Notes under the pieces: model-generated
The model's database searches: none
Told to the model about the DNA's origin: nothing
The model's input: the letters and a program-made list of their open reading frames with translations, nothing else
Assembly: GCF_018691265.1 (NCBI RefSeq)
Contig: NW_024881321.1
Location: 22,976,198-23,040,197, forward strand
Origin: Tyto alba
Taxonomy: Eukaryota > Chordata > Aves > Strigiformes > Tytonidae
DNA: 64,000 bases
Direction: 5' to 3'
Program-made: the position numbers and the translations under genes
In this document: piece after piece, positions 1 to 12,845 of the stretch
Numbering within the stretch: the stretch's first letter is position 1
Layout of the letters: every line of letters starts with the position of its first letter

Positions 1-1811
1 ATAGGAGTTGGAAAACTTTCCAAAGAGAAAATGGCACAACTGAAGTGTTGATTCCAGTTTTTGACCTTAGGATTGATGAAGAAAGTGTTTTAAAGCCCCA
101 GATAAGGAAGTGAGAGATGATACTTCCAATTTTCACATTCATAGTAACTTAATGTGAAAAAAGATCAATAATAAAAGTAATTCCGTGTGGTGTGGGAGAA
201 TATTCTTTGATAATGCAGATAATTCTGAATTAATTTGGAGACAGTGGCAGATTTTTCAAGGGCTTGGGAAAGACAGATTGACATATTTTATAATTTTGTT
301 CCATTCAGTGTATTTTTTATATTCAGTTAAGAACACTGTGTTTAATAACCTGTCAAAAGATTGTTTGCAAATGCTCACATTACCTTATGCTCCCAAAAAA
401 TTATATCTGAAAAATTAGATCATAAACATAATTTCAGTTCTGGAAAAAAGTGGTTGAAGAAGAAGTTCCTGAGGTCCAGCATTTTAGATGGTAAAGAGCC
501 AGTTGCCATAAAGAAGTGGTAACCATAATATTTTTATCATTTATTTCTAGGAGTGAAATTCCAGCACTTGAAAGAAACCTCTCCAATACTACTAGATAAC
601 AATTCTATTGTCTAAGCAGAGGAGGGACGGATTTACTGCATTGTCAAAAAATTGTCTTAGGGAAGACAGTTCAGGGAAACATCTGTGATGTATAGGTTTG
701 TGTCCTGTATGACAACGTGTTTAATTACAGCTTTGCCTTGAAGACCGTGACAGAACACTTTCAGGAAACTACGGGATGACACACATACAGTGAATGTGAT
801 GCCAGGTTTGTCTGCAAACACAGAATGTTCTCTCACAATGTTCATGGGTCTGCAGATGTGCACTCCTACCTGGACAGGTGTGTCTGATGTGACTGTTTCT
901 CTTGTGTTTCTCTGGGGATACATTATATTATGCATCACTTCCTACTCAATAGTTGTTCTACCTTGACATGACCTCTTCTGTCATAAGGGTTTAGTCAAGT
1001 GTGGAGCTCCTCAAAATTAAAAATAAACATTTCAGTCTGTTGATTATTTTTTCTCTATAAAATCCCTATAACTACCAGTACAACTAATGGGATAATACAA
1101 TGAGATAAATCTTCATAGATCAGCACTACTGTCAGAACTGTTTGTCACATTATATGTTACCTAATGTGTTCATACACTAGCCCCTATTTACTCTAGGCCT
1201 TATTTGATACATGGCATACATAAAGCATCAGTAATATTTATATGACTGTTCCTCCACAAATGGAGAATAAGTCAGCATTTTCAGCTTCATACACTTCAGA
1301 CATATTTAATCTAGCAGTCTTTTATGGCACCTCACAGTATAGAAAATCCAGATATTAGTAAACCAGAAGTGCAAGTCTCTGCTGGCGTTCATATCTAGAA
1401 AACTTTGTTAAAATTCAGAACTATTTTATGTTTCTTAAAATTACCTTATGGCAAAGCAGCCTAACGAGTAAGAAATCAGATGAAAAAGAAACAAATTTTG
1501 AGAGAAATAATGTCCAATAGTATCTCTACCATCTGATTTAGAGGTTGTAAAATTTTCTTCTAATCAATGAAAAGGATAGTGCGATTTATCTTACCATAAA
1601 GTAGATGACTATAATAAATCAGATAAAGCACATAAATATGACCATTGTCTTTATGGATTTTGAAAGACACTTAAGATTACCTACTCAGATGTAGATTTCT
1701 ACATTGTAGATATCTGGAATTAGCCAGTGGAGATAGACCACATATCAGGGCTGGGCCCTAATGCTGGTAGTAATTAACCTAAATGATTACACAGTTGCCA
1801 AAAAGCAGTTT
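1..1811. other. AT-rich intergenic DNA, no gene recognised
   Basis: No coding homology, RNA gene or repeat terminus was recognised here. A 93-codon open frame lies at 657-938 on the minus strand (see findings); I do not recognise its product, and a frame of this length is not rare in such DNA. Confidence 0.6.
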
Positions 1812-2777
1812 TGCAGGTTGAAACTTGGTTAAGGGCCAAATTCCCCACCCAGAAACTTGCTCGCTCCCTCTCTTCAGCAGGACAGGGAGAAAATAGGATG
1901 AGAAAGTTCGTGGGTCGTGATGAAGGTATCAAGATCTCTTAACAGTCTCCACTTGGCAAAGTTAGGTTAATTTATTGCCAGTTAAAATAGATTTGGGTAG
2001 TGAGAAATTCAGACAAATATTAAAAAAACACCTTTCATCTCCCCTCTCCCAGGCTGAATTTCACTCTGTCACTGTCAAATCCTCTCCCCTCCCCGAGTAA
2101 CACAGGGAGGGATGTGGAGTGATATTGTCAGTATGGAAAAGTTTCTCTCTGCTACTCTCCTGCTCTGGTGTGGGATCTTCCCACCAGATACAGTTTCTTC
2201 AGGAGAAAAATCTGTTCTGGTGTGGTCTCTCTACAGGTCACATTTCCTTTGGGAAATATCCAACTGCTTCTGTGTGGAGTCTTCCACAGGCTGCAGTAAT
2301 TATCCTCTCTACTGTGGGATCTTCCAAGGGAATACTAGCTCTATCATAGTCTTCTTCACAGGATTCAGGGAAATATCTCCTCCACCGTAGTCCTCTCCAG
2401 ACGCTGCAGGGAAATACCCTCTCCATTGTGGTTTCTCTCCCTGAGCTTCAGGAGAATCTCTTCTCTGGTGCCTGGAGCACCTCCTCCCTCTCATTCTTCT
2501 CTGACCTTGGTATTGTTCACAGGGCTGTTTCTTACTCTTGTTTTCCCTCCTCCTCTGTCTGTGTGGCATTTTCTGTCCTTTCCTAAATATGCTTTCCCTG
2601 AGGTGCTACTGTCTTGTCTGAGGGGCTGAGCCGTGCCCTGCGGTGGGTCTGTTGGAGCCAGCTGGAACCAGCTGTGTCTGGCACAGGGCAGGTCCTGGCC
2701 TCTTCCCAAAGAGGCCACCCCCACAGCTTCCTTGCTGGGCCTTGACGGGCAAGCTATGTTGTAAACCCAATAGAGCA
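1812..2777 (+). mobile_element. old LTR, 'GGTTGA' family, probably solo
   Basis: A GC-richer block of about 970 bp begins TGCAGGTTGAAACTTGG and ends near GTAAACCCAATAGAGCA. Inside is a block containing CAGCAGGACAGGGAGAAAATA, a purine/pyrimidine-biased middle with repeated 'ctgtgtgggatcttcc'-like units, and a GC-rich 3' third. The order matches the better-preserved LTRs at 35.4 and 46.5 kb, but the termini belong to a related variant also seen at 27.05 kb. The target duplication is not clear: agttt on the left against gtgtt or tgttt on the right. Short open frames inside (for example 2112-2390) are by-products of the composition. Termini are uncertain by about 10-20 bp. Confidence 0.6.
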
Positions 2778-4064
2778 GTGTTTCTAATACAGCTCATAAT
2801 AAACTTCACATGTAATGAATATAGAACAATTCTAGTAGCTTATGTTCTCTGGAAGGTCGGATTTGTGGGTCTTCCTACAAGTAATACAGGAACAATTCAA
2901 GTAATACTACACTTAAAGAAGTGTGTCCCACATTTTACAAAAGGCAGTGAAAATCTAACTGTTGGGTGATAACTATCTACTTTTGGCTTTCATGGAAGAG
3001 TCATCTCTTAAGAGTTGGGACTGTTTTTTTAAAACACAGATAAGTAGATTCCAGAAAAGAAGGTCTGTTCAAAGATGTTAATATAAAATTAATTATATCA
3101 GCAGTCTAACACTTCACATTTAGAGAGACTTGAAGTCATCAAATTGTTCAGTGGTTTTCAAATAAATGGAAAGTAAGAATGACATTATCATGATAGAGTG
3201 TTAAAGAAATTTCAGTAGCTACCTCCAGTGATGGCCCAAAGTGTAATGAAGAGATGAAATGCACAGATCACTGAGGCTGAAATTAAAGCAGGATACCCAA
3301 CAGTGAATTCATATTAAAATCAAAAGGTATGGCATATTGCCAGTTTTTTTGGATAGATTTAGCTAATGTAATTAGGAGACAGAAGTGAGAGGACAAATTC
3401 TGTGACTGGCTGTTAGCACTGAAAACTGAGGGAACACTGAGCAGTAAAATGGCTGTAAATAAATACACTCAAGACCTAAAATGTTAACCAATTTGTACCT
3501 ACTGTTTGTTACTCTACCAGGACTGAGATTGGCTTTATTTTTTTTTGTATGAATTCACCATAAATCAGTCAATAATGCTGAGATCTTCCAATGAATTTAA
3601 TGAAAATATATTTCACACAAGATATACAAAGCAAAGATGAGACTATACAGACAGATGAGAAAAATAAAAGCAACTGATCGTAACTACTTCTAAATCAACT
3701 TGGTGGTGTTATTTTTATATACTTCTTTCAAATATGAAATATTTTTTCTCTCAGATATGGAACAAAAAGTTCAGGGTTAACTCTAAATTCATTGTTCCTT
3801 TTGAAACAGAAATAGTTCTGTTGAACATCTTCGTATGATTGCCTGAATAAGGTAGGAGAAAGTACTATCTTAAGGGATAAGAATAGAGCTTATAAAGAAG
3901 AGAAGGTGGAATAATGTTTTATTGACTCATGTTTTAAAGGACATGCAAGGTTAGATTTTGGCTGGTTTATGACCACCAGCACATGGTTTTATGACCACAG
4001 TTGCATAGTGCATATGTGTATCCAGTTACAAAATATTATTGATATTCTTTTTCTTTTTCTTTTT

Positions 4065-4097
<33 letters not shown>

Positions 4098-5620
4098 CAT
4101 ACTTTTGTTTGGAGCTTATGGCAAAAATCATACTGCATATAAAAAGAACCTTGTCATGACATGCCAGGAAAAAGCCATAAGAGAGTTTTGCACATCTCAA
4201 TACTTCAGGAACAGTCAGCTTCTATAGTATTATTCTTTCTACTTCTGATATATACAAAGTGGACAGGTATTGTAGCAGAATTAGGAAGGTGACATTTCTG
4301 CTTTAGCTGGAGAACTCACCTAATTTATTTCTTTACAGTTTGTGCACATCTGTGCTCATTAAAATGAATGGTAAAATACTAATTTTCTTCAATAGTGTAA
4401 GATCACATGAAAGCATTTGAAGAGATATTCCCACTCTTAAAACTAGATATCTTTGTGATGGTTTGGTGTTATGGAGAAGGAAAGAAAGCAAGCTGAAGGT
4501 CTGTTTTCTGTCACGTCTCTGCAGAGTTAACTTTTGTCAAAAATAGTAATAACAGTTCCATATGGATCTTTGCTTTTTAAGTAAACATTTAGCATTTTCT
4601 TAACATGCATTATAGCAGCACAATCAATTATTTTGGCTGATGCTGTGTTACACATATCTTAAGATGGAATACTTTCTTAATTCTGATACATCTTAATAGA
4701 CAAAGTAAAAAATGATAATGTTTACTGGGTGTCAGATGGCACATAATATCTTCATAACAATAAGACTAAATCCTCTAAGAAATCATAGATTTTCACCAAA
4801 GTAATAGGGAAAAAATAAAGGTCTCCAAACAAGAGTGGTGTTAAAGATTAGAAACAGAGACTAGAGAAGCCTTGATACTGTCCTGGGCAGGATGTCAATT
4901 TGTCATGTCTACCTAAATCTGTAAATTATAAGAAACAAATTACAACTTATTACCGTATATTACAAAGACGGACATCAAAAAAGCCCCCATGGTGACTAGA
5001 GCTGGTAGTATAAATTTTGCAAAAATCCATCAAGTTTTAAGAAACTTGCACCATCTTTATTGTCTTCGAGATCTTTATTTCTTTCTCAGATGGGGTTGAA
5101 ATTCCATGGAGAGCTGAAAAGTTTGCTGGGGAAGGGAGTGGTCAAAAAGACATACAGACAAATGAGGGGATGTCATAAACTCTTTCTGTAGGAAATCAGA
5201 TTACTAGAAAAAGATCCTAAACTCCTGCTTTAAACACACTGCATGAAATGGAGGATAGTTGTGATTGCAGAAACTTGTCTCCAAAGAATGAATTTGCCAC
5301 ATTTACTAGGAAGTGAACAATAAACAAGATCAGAGGAAGAGAACTCTTCAAGTCTCATTATGGAAAGAGTCTGACTAATCTTGATTCCAGACAGTTTACA
5401 TTTTCTAGTTTAGCTCTTTCAGACCTTAACACTCAGTGGTGGAAGAGATGTTCATGGAACTATCTATTTGTGTTGCCTTCTCATAATGAAAATCATTGTC
5501 CATTGTATTCTTATAATCTTTATGTAGGCAAAAATTTAACACACCTTGTACATGGAGGCAATTTATTGTTAATTCAGCTAAAATTCTAAAAACCTAATAC
5601 AGTTATAACAGTTATCATGA
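2778..5620. other. AT-rich intergenic DNA with a T-rich tract
   Basis: Unique-looking AT-rich sequence without recognisable coding or RNA genes. The only obvious low-complexity piece is the T-rich tract at 4047-4093. Confidence 0.6.
4047..4093. repeat. (TTTTTC)n / poly-T tract
   Basis: Four TTC-spaced T runs followed by about 30 uninterrupted T. A simple repeat; no retroposed gene sequence is visible next to it. Confidence 0.9.
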
Positions 5621-5625
5621 GTCCA
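5621..5625. repeat. left target-site duplication (gtcca)
   Basis: GTCCA here matches GTCCA at 6629-6633 just beyond the other end of the LTR. The LTR would begin one base later (TG at 5627), so one extra G lies between the duplication and the terminus. Confidence 0.6.
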
Positions 5626-6628
5626 GTGTGCTGAATTTGTGTGGTGGGGTTTTTGATAGTGGGAGAGGGAGCTACAGTGGTGGCCCCTGTGAGAAGCTTC
5701 TCAAAGCTCCCCCAGCTCCAAGTCAAACCTGACTCTGGCCAAGACCAACCCAATTAGTAACAGTGACTGCGTCTCTGCAATAATATATTTAAGGGGAACT
5801 TGGGAGGAAGAAGTTAGGAGTTGTGAGGAGGATTTGTGAGGAGGACACCTGTGTGAACAACCAGGTCAGTGGAAGAAAGGAGGAAGGTGGGTGGAGGTGT
5901 ACCAGAGCAGAGACACCCCATTCTGTACCCCGTGGTGAGACAGCAGGCCACCCCCTGCCACCCATGGAGGTCCACTCTGGATCAGAGGCTGACCTGCAGA
6001 CCATGCTGGAGCCCATGCCAGAGCAGGTGACTGCACCTGAAGAAGACACTCTGTGGAAAAATTAAGCCTCTGCTGTTGTAGTTCAGCACTGGGTGGATTG
6101 CAACACATGGGGGTGACCCACGCCAGAGCAACATGAAAAAGGCTGCAGCATGTGGGAAGAACTCATGCCAGAGAAATTTTGTGAAGGACTGTCTCCCGTG
6201 TGAGGGACACCACACTGGAGCAGGGGAGAATAAGAAGAGTCCTCCCCATGAAGAAGAAGGAGCAATAGGCTGACTGTAACCATTACCTGCCCCCCTTCAG
6301 CAAGGAGGAAGAGATATTGGGAGTAAAACTGAGCCAGATAAGAAGGGAGGGGTAGGGGGAAGTGTTTTTGAGGTATGGTAACACTTCTCACTGTCCCACT
6401 CTGTCTGTTAATTGTTGTTGTTGTTAGTGCTTGAATTAAAGTGACATTCTTTTTCTTTCCCTAAGAAGTCTCTTTTTCACCCCAACTGTAATATGTAGGT
6501 CATCCCTCCCTTTCATTATCTTAATTCCAGAGCCTTTTACTTTATTTTCTCCTTCTCATACCTGTGGGGAAAGAAGTGAGTGAAGGGCTATGTGGTGCTC
6601 AGTTGCCTGCTGGGTTCAAATCACAACA
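5626..6628 (-). mobile_element. solo LTR, 'TGTCCTGGTTTGA' family (ERVL-like)
   Basis: About 1.0 kb, reverse orientation. Read on the minus strand it starts TGTTGTGATTTGAACCC at 6628. It then carries the 'GTTAAGTGTT/ACAGAGTAGGACAGTGAGAAG' type block (plus-strand mirror at about 6380-6440) and a paired block of short LTR units. It ends with the 'AGCTTGGAGCTGGGGGA...GGCCACC' type block, mirrored at 5675-5735, and a degraded CCCAGGACA-like end. The same modules occur in the same order at 35425-36483 and 46530-47601. Flanking GTCCA duplications support insertion as an LTR element, and no internal retroviral region is present. Open frames within it (5823-6065 and the opposite strand) are not genes. 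Confidence 0.75.
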
Positions 6629-6633
6629 GTCCA
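6629..6633. repeat. right target-site duplication (gtcca)
   Basis: Partner of 5621-5625. Five-base duplications are the usual length for ERVL-class elements. Confidence 0.6.
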
Positions 6634-9600
6634 ATTACAGTAATACTAATACTTATAGTCCAACTTAATACAGAAGATTAATGCTCTAGAACAAAGGATT
6701 ATTCTGAAATAAGTAAAACTAACATTTACCCTTTTCTTTGGTGCTATAATCACTCTTCTAATGTTTCCAGGGGTCCTAAGCATGATGACACTAGTGTTCC
6801 TCAGATAGGTGGTGTGTTACCACAAAGCATTGTTAATGTCTCCAGTTCATCACTGCAGGAAGTATGATACTTGTGGTGGTGGTCCCTTTCTTCTCTGTCT
6901 TTGGGTCAGTTTGGGACTATCTTTCTACTTCTTATTACAGCTTGATTCCTTGGCATTTGTTTCCAGCTGCAGGTTGAAAGTTGCACAAAGATCTTCTTCA
7001 AATCTGAAGGAACAAAAAAAATTGTATGTTTTTTACACAGTAACTACATATGTTGGTCAGACATATACCATACATAGCATTTAAAGAGCTGATATTACAG
7101 CAGGTCAGACAATAATTGCACAATCACTAGACAATCCTGAGATTGCTTTTAAATACAAATGTTTAAAATAATGTGAAGACTACCTTGCAGACAACCAGAA
7201 TAGATTTTTCAAGCACTAAACTGAGAATGGGTCTGATACACATATGTTTGGAGAGGTAAAGTGGCTAAAGAGAATATATGTTGCAAAGTGTAAAACATAG
7301 TAGATAAAATTGAAGAGCTGTGGAGAAGTAAAGGGAGATAAACCATATTGCCCGTTGGAAAAACCCCTTGTTCTCATCTCTGCACATCTATGTCTAAGTA
7401 ATGTTTCAGGCAGGGATAAAACTGTATCAGATAATTTGCAAAGCATGACAGATAAATAGAACATTTGTGCTTAATTTTTATTTTTTATTTTTTTTAAACT
7501 CACTCTGTTCTGTTTACTAGTTCTGTACAAACTTTAAAATCCCAGTTTCATCTTGGTTAAAATCAAGGGTTAAGCTAATAAGATTTTTTGAGAAGTGGGA
7601 TATGCAAAAACCTATTACTTGCCCCTCCCTCACAGATATTTATAATGATTTAATCAGAACTGCTTCTATTAATAAAAAAATCAAAACAAACAAAAAGAGC
7701 CCAAACACACAAATCCCCCCCCCCCAAAAAACCACAGACTAAACGTAGTACTCCATTGGGTTACAGGTCAAATGATTATTCCTGTTTTATCAAGTCAAAG
7801 TAGATGTGAATACTAAAAATATAAATCTCTGAAGGCAACTAGGAAGTGACATACTATCTAAACTGTAAAATACCCTTAGGAAACTGGAACAGAAGACCAG
7901 ATTTTCAAGTGTGTTTTCTCTCAAACAATGATGTTAAGAAACCATCTTGATTTTCAACACAGAGGTTCATGTTAATCTTTGAAAAATAACTAATATTCTC
8001 CTTAAAAAAATATAAATTTCAACTTATCTGGAGATATTCCTTTAAAAAAACCTACCAAACAGCAAAAACCCCAAACACAATTATCTACTATAAACATTTA
8101 TATGTGTATAAAGAAAAAAATAACCCATTGCTTAAACTGAAAACATTCCTATAAGCAGACTCTTCTCTTATTATTGTGCTGATTTTGTATAAAAGTATGC
8201 AGAATTATTTTCTCTTCTCTTATCTCTCTTTTTCTTTTTATTTTCTTCCTGATTTTTTCATCTTCATCTTTACCTTTATCTTATCTTGCGCTATCATAAT
8301 ATCTTGAGTTTCTATTTAGTGAATTCTTCTGTTTCCTAAATAAAGTGGAGAAACAGAGTGAAATGTTTCAACATAATGATGAATAATTAATGCTAATCAG
8401 ATTTGGGAAGTCTGAAATACAGAAGTTAAATCACTGATCTCAAATCAGTCCAGTAACACATATATTAACACATCTTGGTGTATGACTAGGTTTTGGTCTG
8501 GTTTACTATTGTTTCCTAAGAATTAAAAGGTAAGAATACAACGCTTATACCTTATATTAAATGCTTAAAAATATAGATTTATACTTTATATATGAGAGGT
8601 CTTGGTGGGAGCTATATGCATATACAAATACAAAACACCTGCAACTTTTGCGAACATTTGCTAATTCAATAGGGCCTTTCTGTGGGGTTGGAGGGAAGCG
8701 AGAGAAAGATCAATAATGTTTTAAAATGTAGTTCCTGGCCAGTCCTCTATTATGTGTTCTACAATGTCATGTCAGCGTCACCATAATTCAGCTGTGCTAA
8801 CACATTGCTCTTGTCTGGAAATTTGCAAATGTGAGGCAACTTAAACATATTTTTAGCTCCTTTAACCTGTCAAAACTCAGCTTGCAGTTCACTAAAAACT
8901 GACTGTCAGAACTAGTCATCTATAAGGAAAAGATAACTGTTAGTCATTTTTAAGACTTGTTTCAGTGGTTTAATCTTGTATGTCTTGTCTTGCTGTAACA
9001 CAGACTTAATGAATTGCCACAATTAATAGATAGATGGTTACCATAACTAGGAGGTGGCAAACAGTAGCTTTTTAACCTACACTGTTGTTACTAACTACAA
9101 ATTGAAACAGAGGATCTATGGATGGTTTTTGTATCTGTGAAAATGCTAAAACCCAATGTACATTTTTCAAGTTTATCTCTCATACCTGAACCTGAGATTA
9201 GGACTGAAAACTCAGTAGTATACTCATGTAAACATAAATTTAAGCTTCACAGCTTGTGTGATCACACAGTGCATGTCCAGGTGAGCATACTAACAAGCCA
9301 ACTGTTTATACACCACCTGTTTTTACTACCTTATCCCTCTGTTTTCTGACACTTGTTCCTCCTGAAAACATCTGTGTCTTTCCCTTTCACCACATTCGCT
9401 CCTCCCCTAAACATCTCATAGTAAGTCTTGTGTAATCTCAAAATGCTCTTCCCCTACATTCCATAATGTGTCCCATAACTCTAGAGAGTGAATGCCCATG
9501 GACCCAAAGGTCCTCTGGAGAGCTGCTTATCTTCTTGATGTGTTTCAAGCCTGGACATTGGGGTGGATGATATCCTGGGACAGTCCTGGGAAGGGCCTGA

Positions 9601-10756
9601 ACATAGTGTCCCTTCATCTAAGTCCTTAATTTTTTTTTTCTGCCTGACTTTGTGCCCCTATGCTTCTTTGGTCTTGTGGGAATGGGCCTCTGATGGGCTG
9701 ATGGCTCCTGTGATGGGTTTGGAAGTAGCCCAGTGGGGTACTGTTTGGGATTCTACACTTGTTATTGTATCTGCTACTTCGTGGTGTGCAAAAAAGCTTT
9801 TCTCACATAACTTAACACACTTCAGATAGAAAACAATCTTCAGCTAAATGTGCCATTCTCTCCAAAAGAATTATATATCACTGAGCATTGAACCTGGAGG
9901 CAGGCACTTTTGTGTTGTCTTAATTATTTCTTAGAGTCTACACAGTGAGAGAAGAGTAGAGAACATAACATTTCTGTATAAATTAAACAATCAGTTTTAA
10001 GATGAACAGATAAAATTCTAACTAGAGAAATGATATGACTGAGCCAAAACTCACAACTTGTCAAAGGCTTTGTGTAAAGGAAGTGATATTTATGCTATCT
10101 GTTTAATGCCTTGTTTAATAAGATGACACTTGTTAATCAAGTCTGTCACACTTTTTGTACTATTACAACCCGAATTTTTATTGTAGAGAAAAGAATTTAA
10201 TCAAAGATGACTTAAAATAGGTACATTTATGTTAAGAAATTATAAGAGTGTCCTTATACCAGCATCGCATCAAATATTAGTTTCTTAAAAATTATTATAA
10301 AATACTTGTGTCTTTAGATCAGTTAAATTGTTGTTTTAGTGCTTAAAAATGCATTTGAAGATAATCTTTCTTTTTGGATAAGACTTGTTTTTCAGAAAGA
10401 CTTTTGTTTGTTTGTTTGTTTTTAAGGTCCTCTTTAATATATTAAAATGTAATATGTATTACTTATATAAGAATACTTATTATGTATTAAAACATTTAAC
10501 TAACATTAAACAGTTACAAACTTCTAGTAAATCAGTGTTCTTCTTACACTACTGTAATTTTGGAAGTCCTTCATTCTGTCAGCCACTGGTGGAGTAGTGA
10601 CCTTTCTTATGAAATTTCATGTACTAGATTGCAAAAGCAGTATCAGTGATGGTGTCATGCTCCTTTTCCTCTCAATTATCATAACTTGAAATCTGCATAC
10701 TTTTCTGAATGTTGTAATAAATAATTAAGCCTCTTACTAAGATTTCCCTCTCTATT

Positions 10757-10780
10757 TTATATATATATATATATATATTT
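10757..10780. repeat. (AT)n microsatellite
   Basis: About eleven uninterrupted AT dinucleotides. Confidence 0.9.
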
Positions 10781-11073
10781 AATCCTTGCATTATTGGGAT
10801 GTGATTAACAAATCTTGTTTTTCATTTCTTATCATGATGAGCTTTATGTAACAAGGATTTTTAAGATTAATGAATATACCTCTTCCAACACCTCTGCAAG
10901 ACATTTAAACTGTTGTATTTCTACAATTGCACAAGTCGATAAAATTACTCTAATAATATCAGTGACATTGATATTAGTCTAAAAAGGTTTATTGTTAGAT
11001 TCCACCAAATGGTATAATCTTGTCAGGATTTTTTATCTACCTAAAACCAAATTCAGGGGTTGAGGATTTCAAG

Positions 11074-11146
11074 CTCTCTCTCTCTCTCTCTCTCAAAAAA
11101 AAAAAAAAAACAAAAACAAAAAACAAACAAACAAACAAAAAAACAC
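11074..11146. repeat. (CT)n followed by poly-A/(AAAC)n
   Basis: About ten CT units run straight into an A run interrupted by C in an AAAC-like pattern. A compound simple repeat. Confidence 0.9.
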
Positions 11147-11826
11147 TACTTACAGGTGCATTGTAAATTCTCTGGAATATTTTATATCAACCATTCTTGA
11201 TATATTCTGAATGTGAGCACACATTCTTACATTCACTTGTGTTTGTTGGCTTTCATACAGCATGTTACTCTCACTATAAAAGAAAACACTGCCCTGGAAT
11301 CAGAGTCCATATTCTTTCTTTTATTAAATGATGATGTCTTTACTATAGGGATTCCAGATATTTTGCCACAAGGTGAGAGAACAGACATGTTGGTCATCAA
11401 ACGTTGTTTGTCTCTCAAGTGTGATATTGTGTGAGAGCATCTAATTTCAAAAGCCAATTTCTTTTGAAGTTCATGTTTATTGTCTCAAGAAAACACTGCT
11501 ACTAAACAGATTCATATTGGGAGGACTAAATCTAATGGTCCTGACTGTCCCTTTATTTGCTGTCATGGAACTATATTTTAAACATCTTTTAAAGGAACTG
11601 TAGCATTCGTAAACATTTGGTCTGTCAATTTTACTGAATCTTTTAGAGATTAAAACAAAGTATTTCTGAAGTGACATCTGTTTTACATATTTCTTTTTTC
11701 CTCCATTATTCCCATCCTCACTGGTCTAATATCATAGAATCACAGAACCATAGAATGTTTAGGGTTGAAAAGGACCTCAAAGATCATCTAGTTCCAACCC
11801 ACTGTCATGGGCAGGGACACTTTCCA

Positions 11827-12384
11827 TTAGACCAGATTGCTTAAAGCCCCATCCAACCTGGACTTTAACCCTTCCAGGAATAGGACATCCACAACTTCTC
11901 TGAGCAACATGTGCCACTGTCTCACCACCCTCACAGTAAAGAATTTTTTCCTTATATCTAATATGAATCTACCCTCTTTCAGGATGAAACCATTACCCCT
12001 AATCCTATCACTACACTCCCTGATAAAGGGTCCTTCCCCATATTTCCTGCAGGCCCCCTTTAAGTACTGGAAAGCCACTATGAGGTCTCCACTGAACCTT
12101 TTCTTCTCTAGGCTGAACAACTCCATCTCCCTCAGCTTGTCTTCATAGGGAAGGTGCTCCAACCCCTTGATCATCTTTATGGCCCTTCTCTGGACCCGTT
12201 CAAGCAAGTCCATGTCTTTCTTACACTGGGTGCCCCAGAGCTGAACACAGTATTCCAGGTGGACTCTCACAAGAGTGGAGTAGAGGGGGAGAATCACTTC
12301 TCTTGATCTGCTGGCCACACTTCTCTTGATGCAGCCCAGGATGTAGTTGGCTTTCTGGGCTGCAAGTGCACATTGCTGGCTCAT
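11827..12384 (-). pseudogene. CR1 ORF2 (reverse transcriptase) C-terminal fragment
   Basis: An open frame of 185 codons encodes the region downstream of the RT catalytic core of CR1 ORF2. Recognisable pieces are MSQQCALAAQKAN, ILGCIKRSVASRSREVILP, LVRVHLEYCVQLWG, LERVQRRAIKMIKGLEHL and the C-terminal FFTVRVVRQWHMLLREVV. This is the standard end of CR1 polymerase. The frame is not a gene start: the ATG at 12384 is internal, and just upstream the frame shifts relative to the preceding CR1 coding sequence (12385-12474), so the LINE was already dead before or around the retroviral insertion. The RT active site is not in the window because the element is 5'-truncated. No function is expected. Confidence 0.92.
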
Positions 12385-12468
12385 AATTTTCCATCCACTA
12401 TCACCACCAAGTCCTTCTCCATAGTGATGCTCTCAATCCACTCTTCACCCAAACTGTATTTGTGCATG

Positions 12469-12474
12469 GGATTG
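12469..12474. repeat. left 6-bp target-site duplication of the provirus
   Basis: GGATTG directly precedes the TG of the 5' LTR and is repeated at 16874-16879 after the CA of the 3' LTR. Six bases is the duplication length of alpha- and betaretroviral integrases. Confidence 0.97.
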
Positions 12475-12724
12475 TGTCGGGGGCAGCCTGGTCTCTCCTT
12501 CTAGCAGCAAGGACGTGCTCAACTTGGCGTCTCGTAATTTGCATAAACTGTAAGCAAACTGTTACACCCCTGGGGCTAAGGACGATTTCTTCCAGGAGGG
12601 CTGGTTTCGTAACTAGAGATAAGCACGTGCTATAGAAACAGGAGTAGAAGTCGTTAAGGAGAAGAATGCTGTGAGCTAGCAGAAAATTAACTGCAGAAAA
12701 AGTCAAGCTGACCTTAGACGTTAG

Positions 12725-12780
12725 CCAATCATGAGCTCAGTTTTTGTAATATGTATTAGGTGATTAACCATTGTGCCAAT
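12725..12780 (+). promoter_or_regulatory. two CCAAT boxes of the 5' LTR
   Basis: GCCAATCA at 12724-12731 and GCCAATCA at 12775-12782, about 95 and 40 bases upstream of the TATA box. CCAAT boxes at this distance are common in retroviral U3 promoters. Confidence 0.6.
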
Positions 12781-12817
12781 CAGCTTAAAACACGTGTCTC
12801 TCTTTGTCTGTTTGGAA

Positions 12818-12824
12818 TATAAAA
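12818..12824 (+). promoter_or_regulatory. TATA box of the 5' LTR
   Basis: TATAAAA. The copy in the 3' LTR is at 16797-16803. Transcription would be expected to start about 25-30 bases downstream, close to or just after the AATAAA. Confidence 0.75.
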
Positions 12825-12839
12825 TCGGTTGTTGTGTTC

Positions 12840-12845
12840 AATAAA
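12840..12845 (+). terminator. polyadenylation signal AATAAA in the LTR
   Basis: AATAAA lies 16 bases after the TATA box. The functional copy for proviral transcripts is the one in the 3' LTR, at 16819-16824. Confidence 0.75.

Larger units (their letters stand above)
6634..11730. other. AT-rich intergenic DNA, no gene recognised
   Basis: About 5 kb of unique-looking sequence. A C run at 7716-7725, an (AT)n at 10757-10780 and a CT/A-rich tract at 11074-11146 are the only low-complexity features. No coding homology was recognised in the short open frames. Confidence 0.6.
11731..12474 (-). mobile_element. CR1 LINE, 3' portion, interrupted by the provirus
   Basis: Minus-strand CR1. The plus strand opens with ATCATAGAATCACAGAACCATAGAAT, the mirror of the CR1 3' terminal ATTCTATG-like units. 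The well-known 3' UTR/ORF2 end follows ('aaaggacctcaaagatcatc' mirror). Protein-level similarity to the C-terminal part of CR1 ORF2 runs through to 12474, where the retroviral LTR begins. The continuation of the same LINE resumes at 16874 after one extra copy of GGATTG. The 5' end of the LINE is truncated, as is usual for CR1. Confidence 0.93.

Noticed and set aside
2112..2390. 92-codon frame and its overlapping neighbours
   Set aside because: All within the LTR at 1812-2777, overlapping on both strands with no coherent similarity.
12401..12706. Open frames on the minus strand in the LTRs (also 16413-16685)
   Set aside because: The two are the same LTR sequence read backwards; no known product and the flanks differ.
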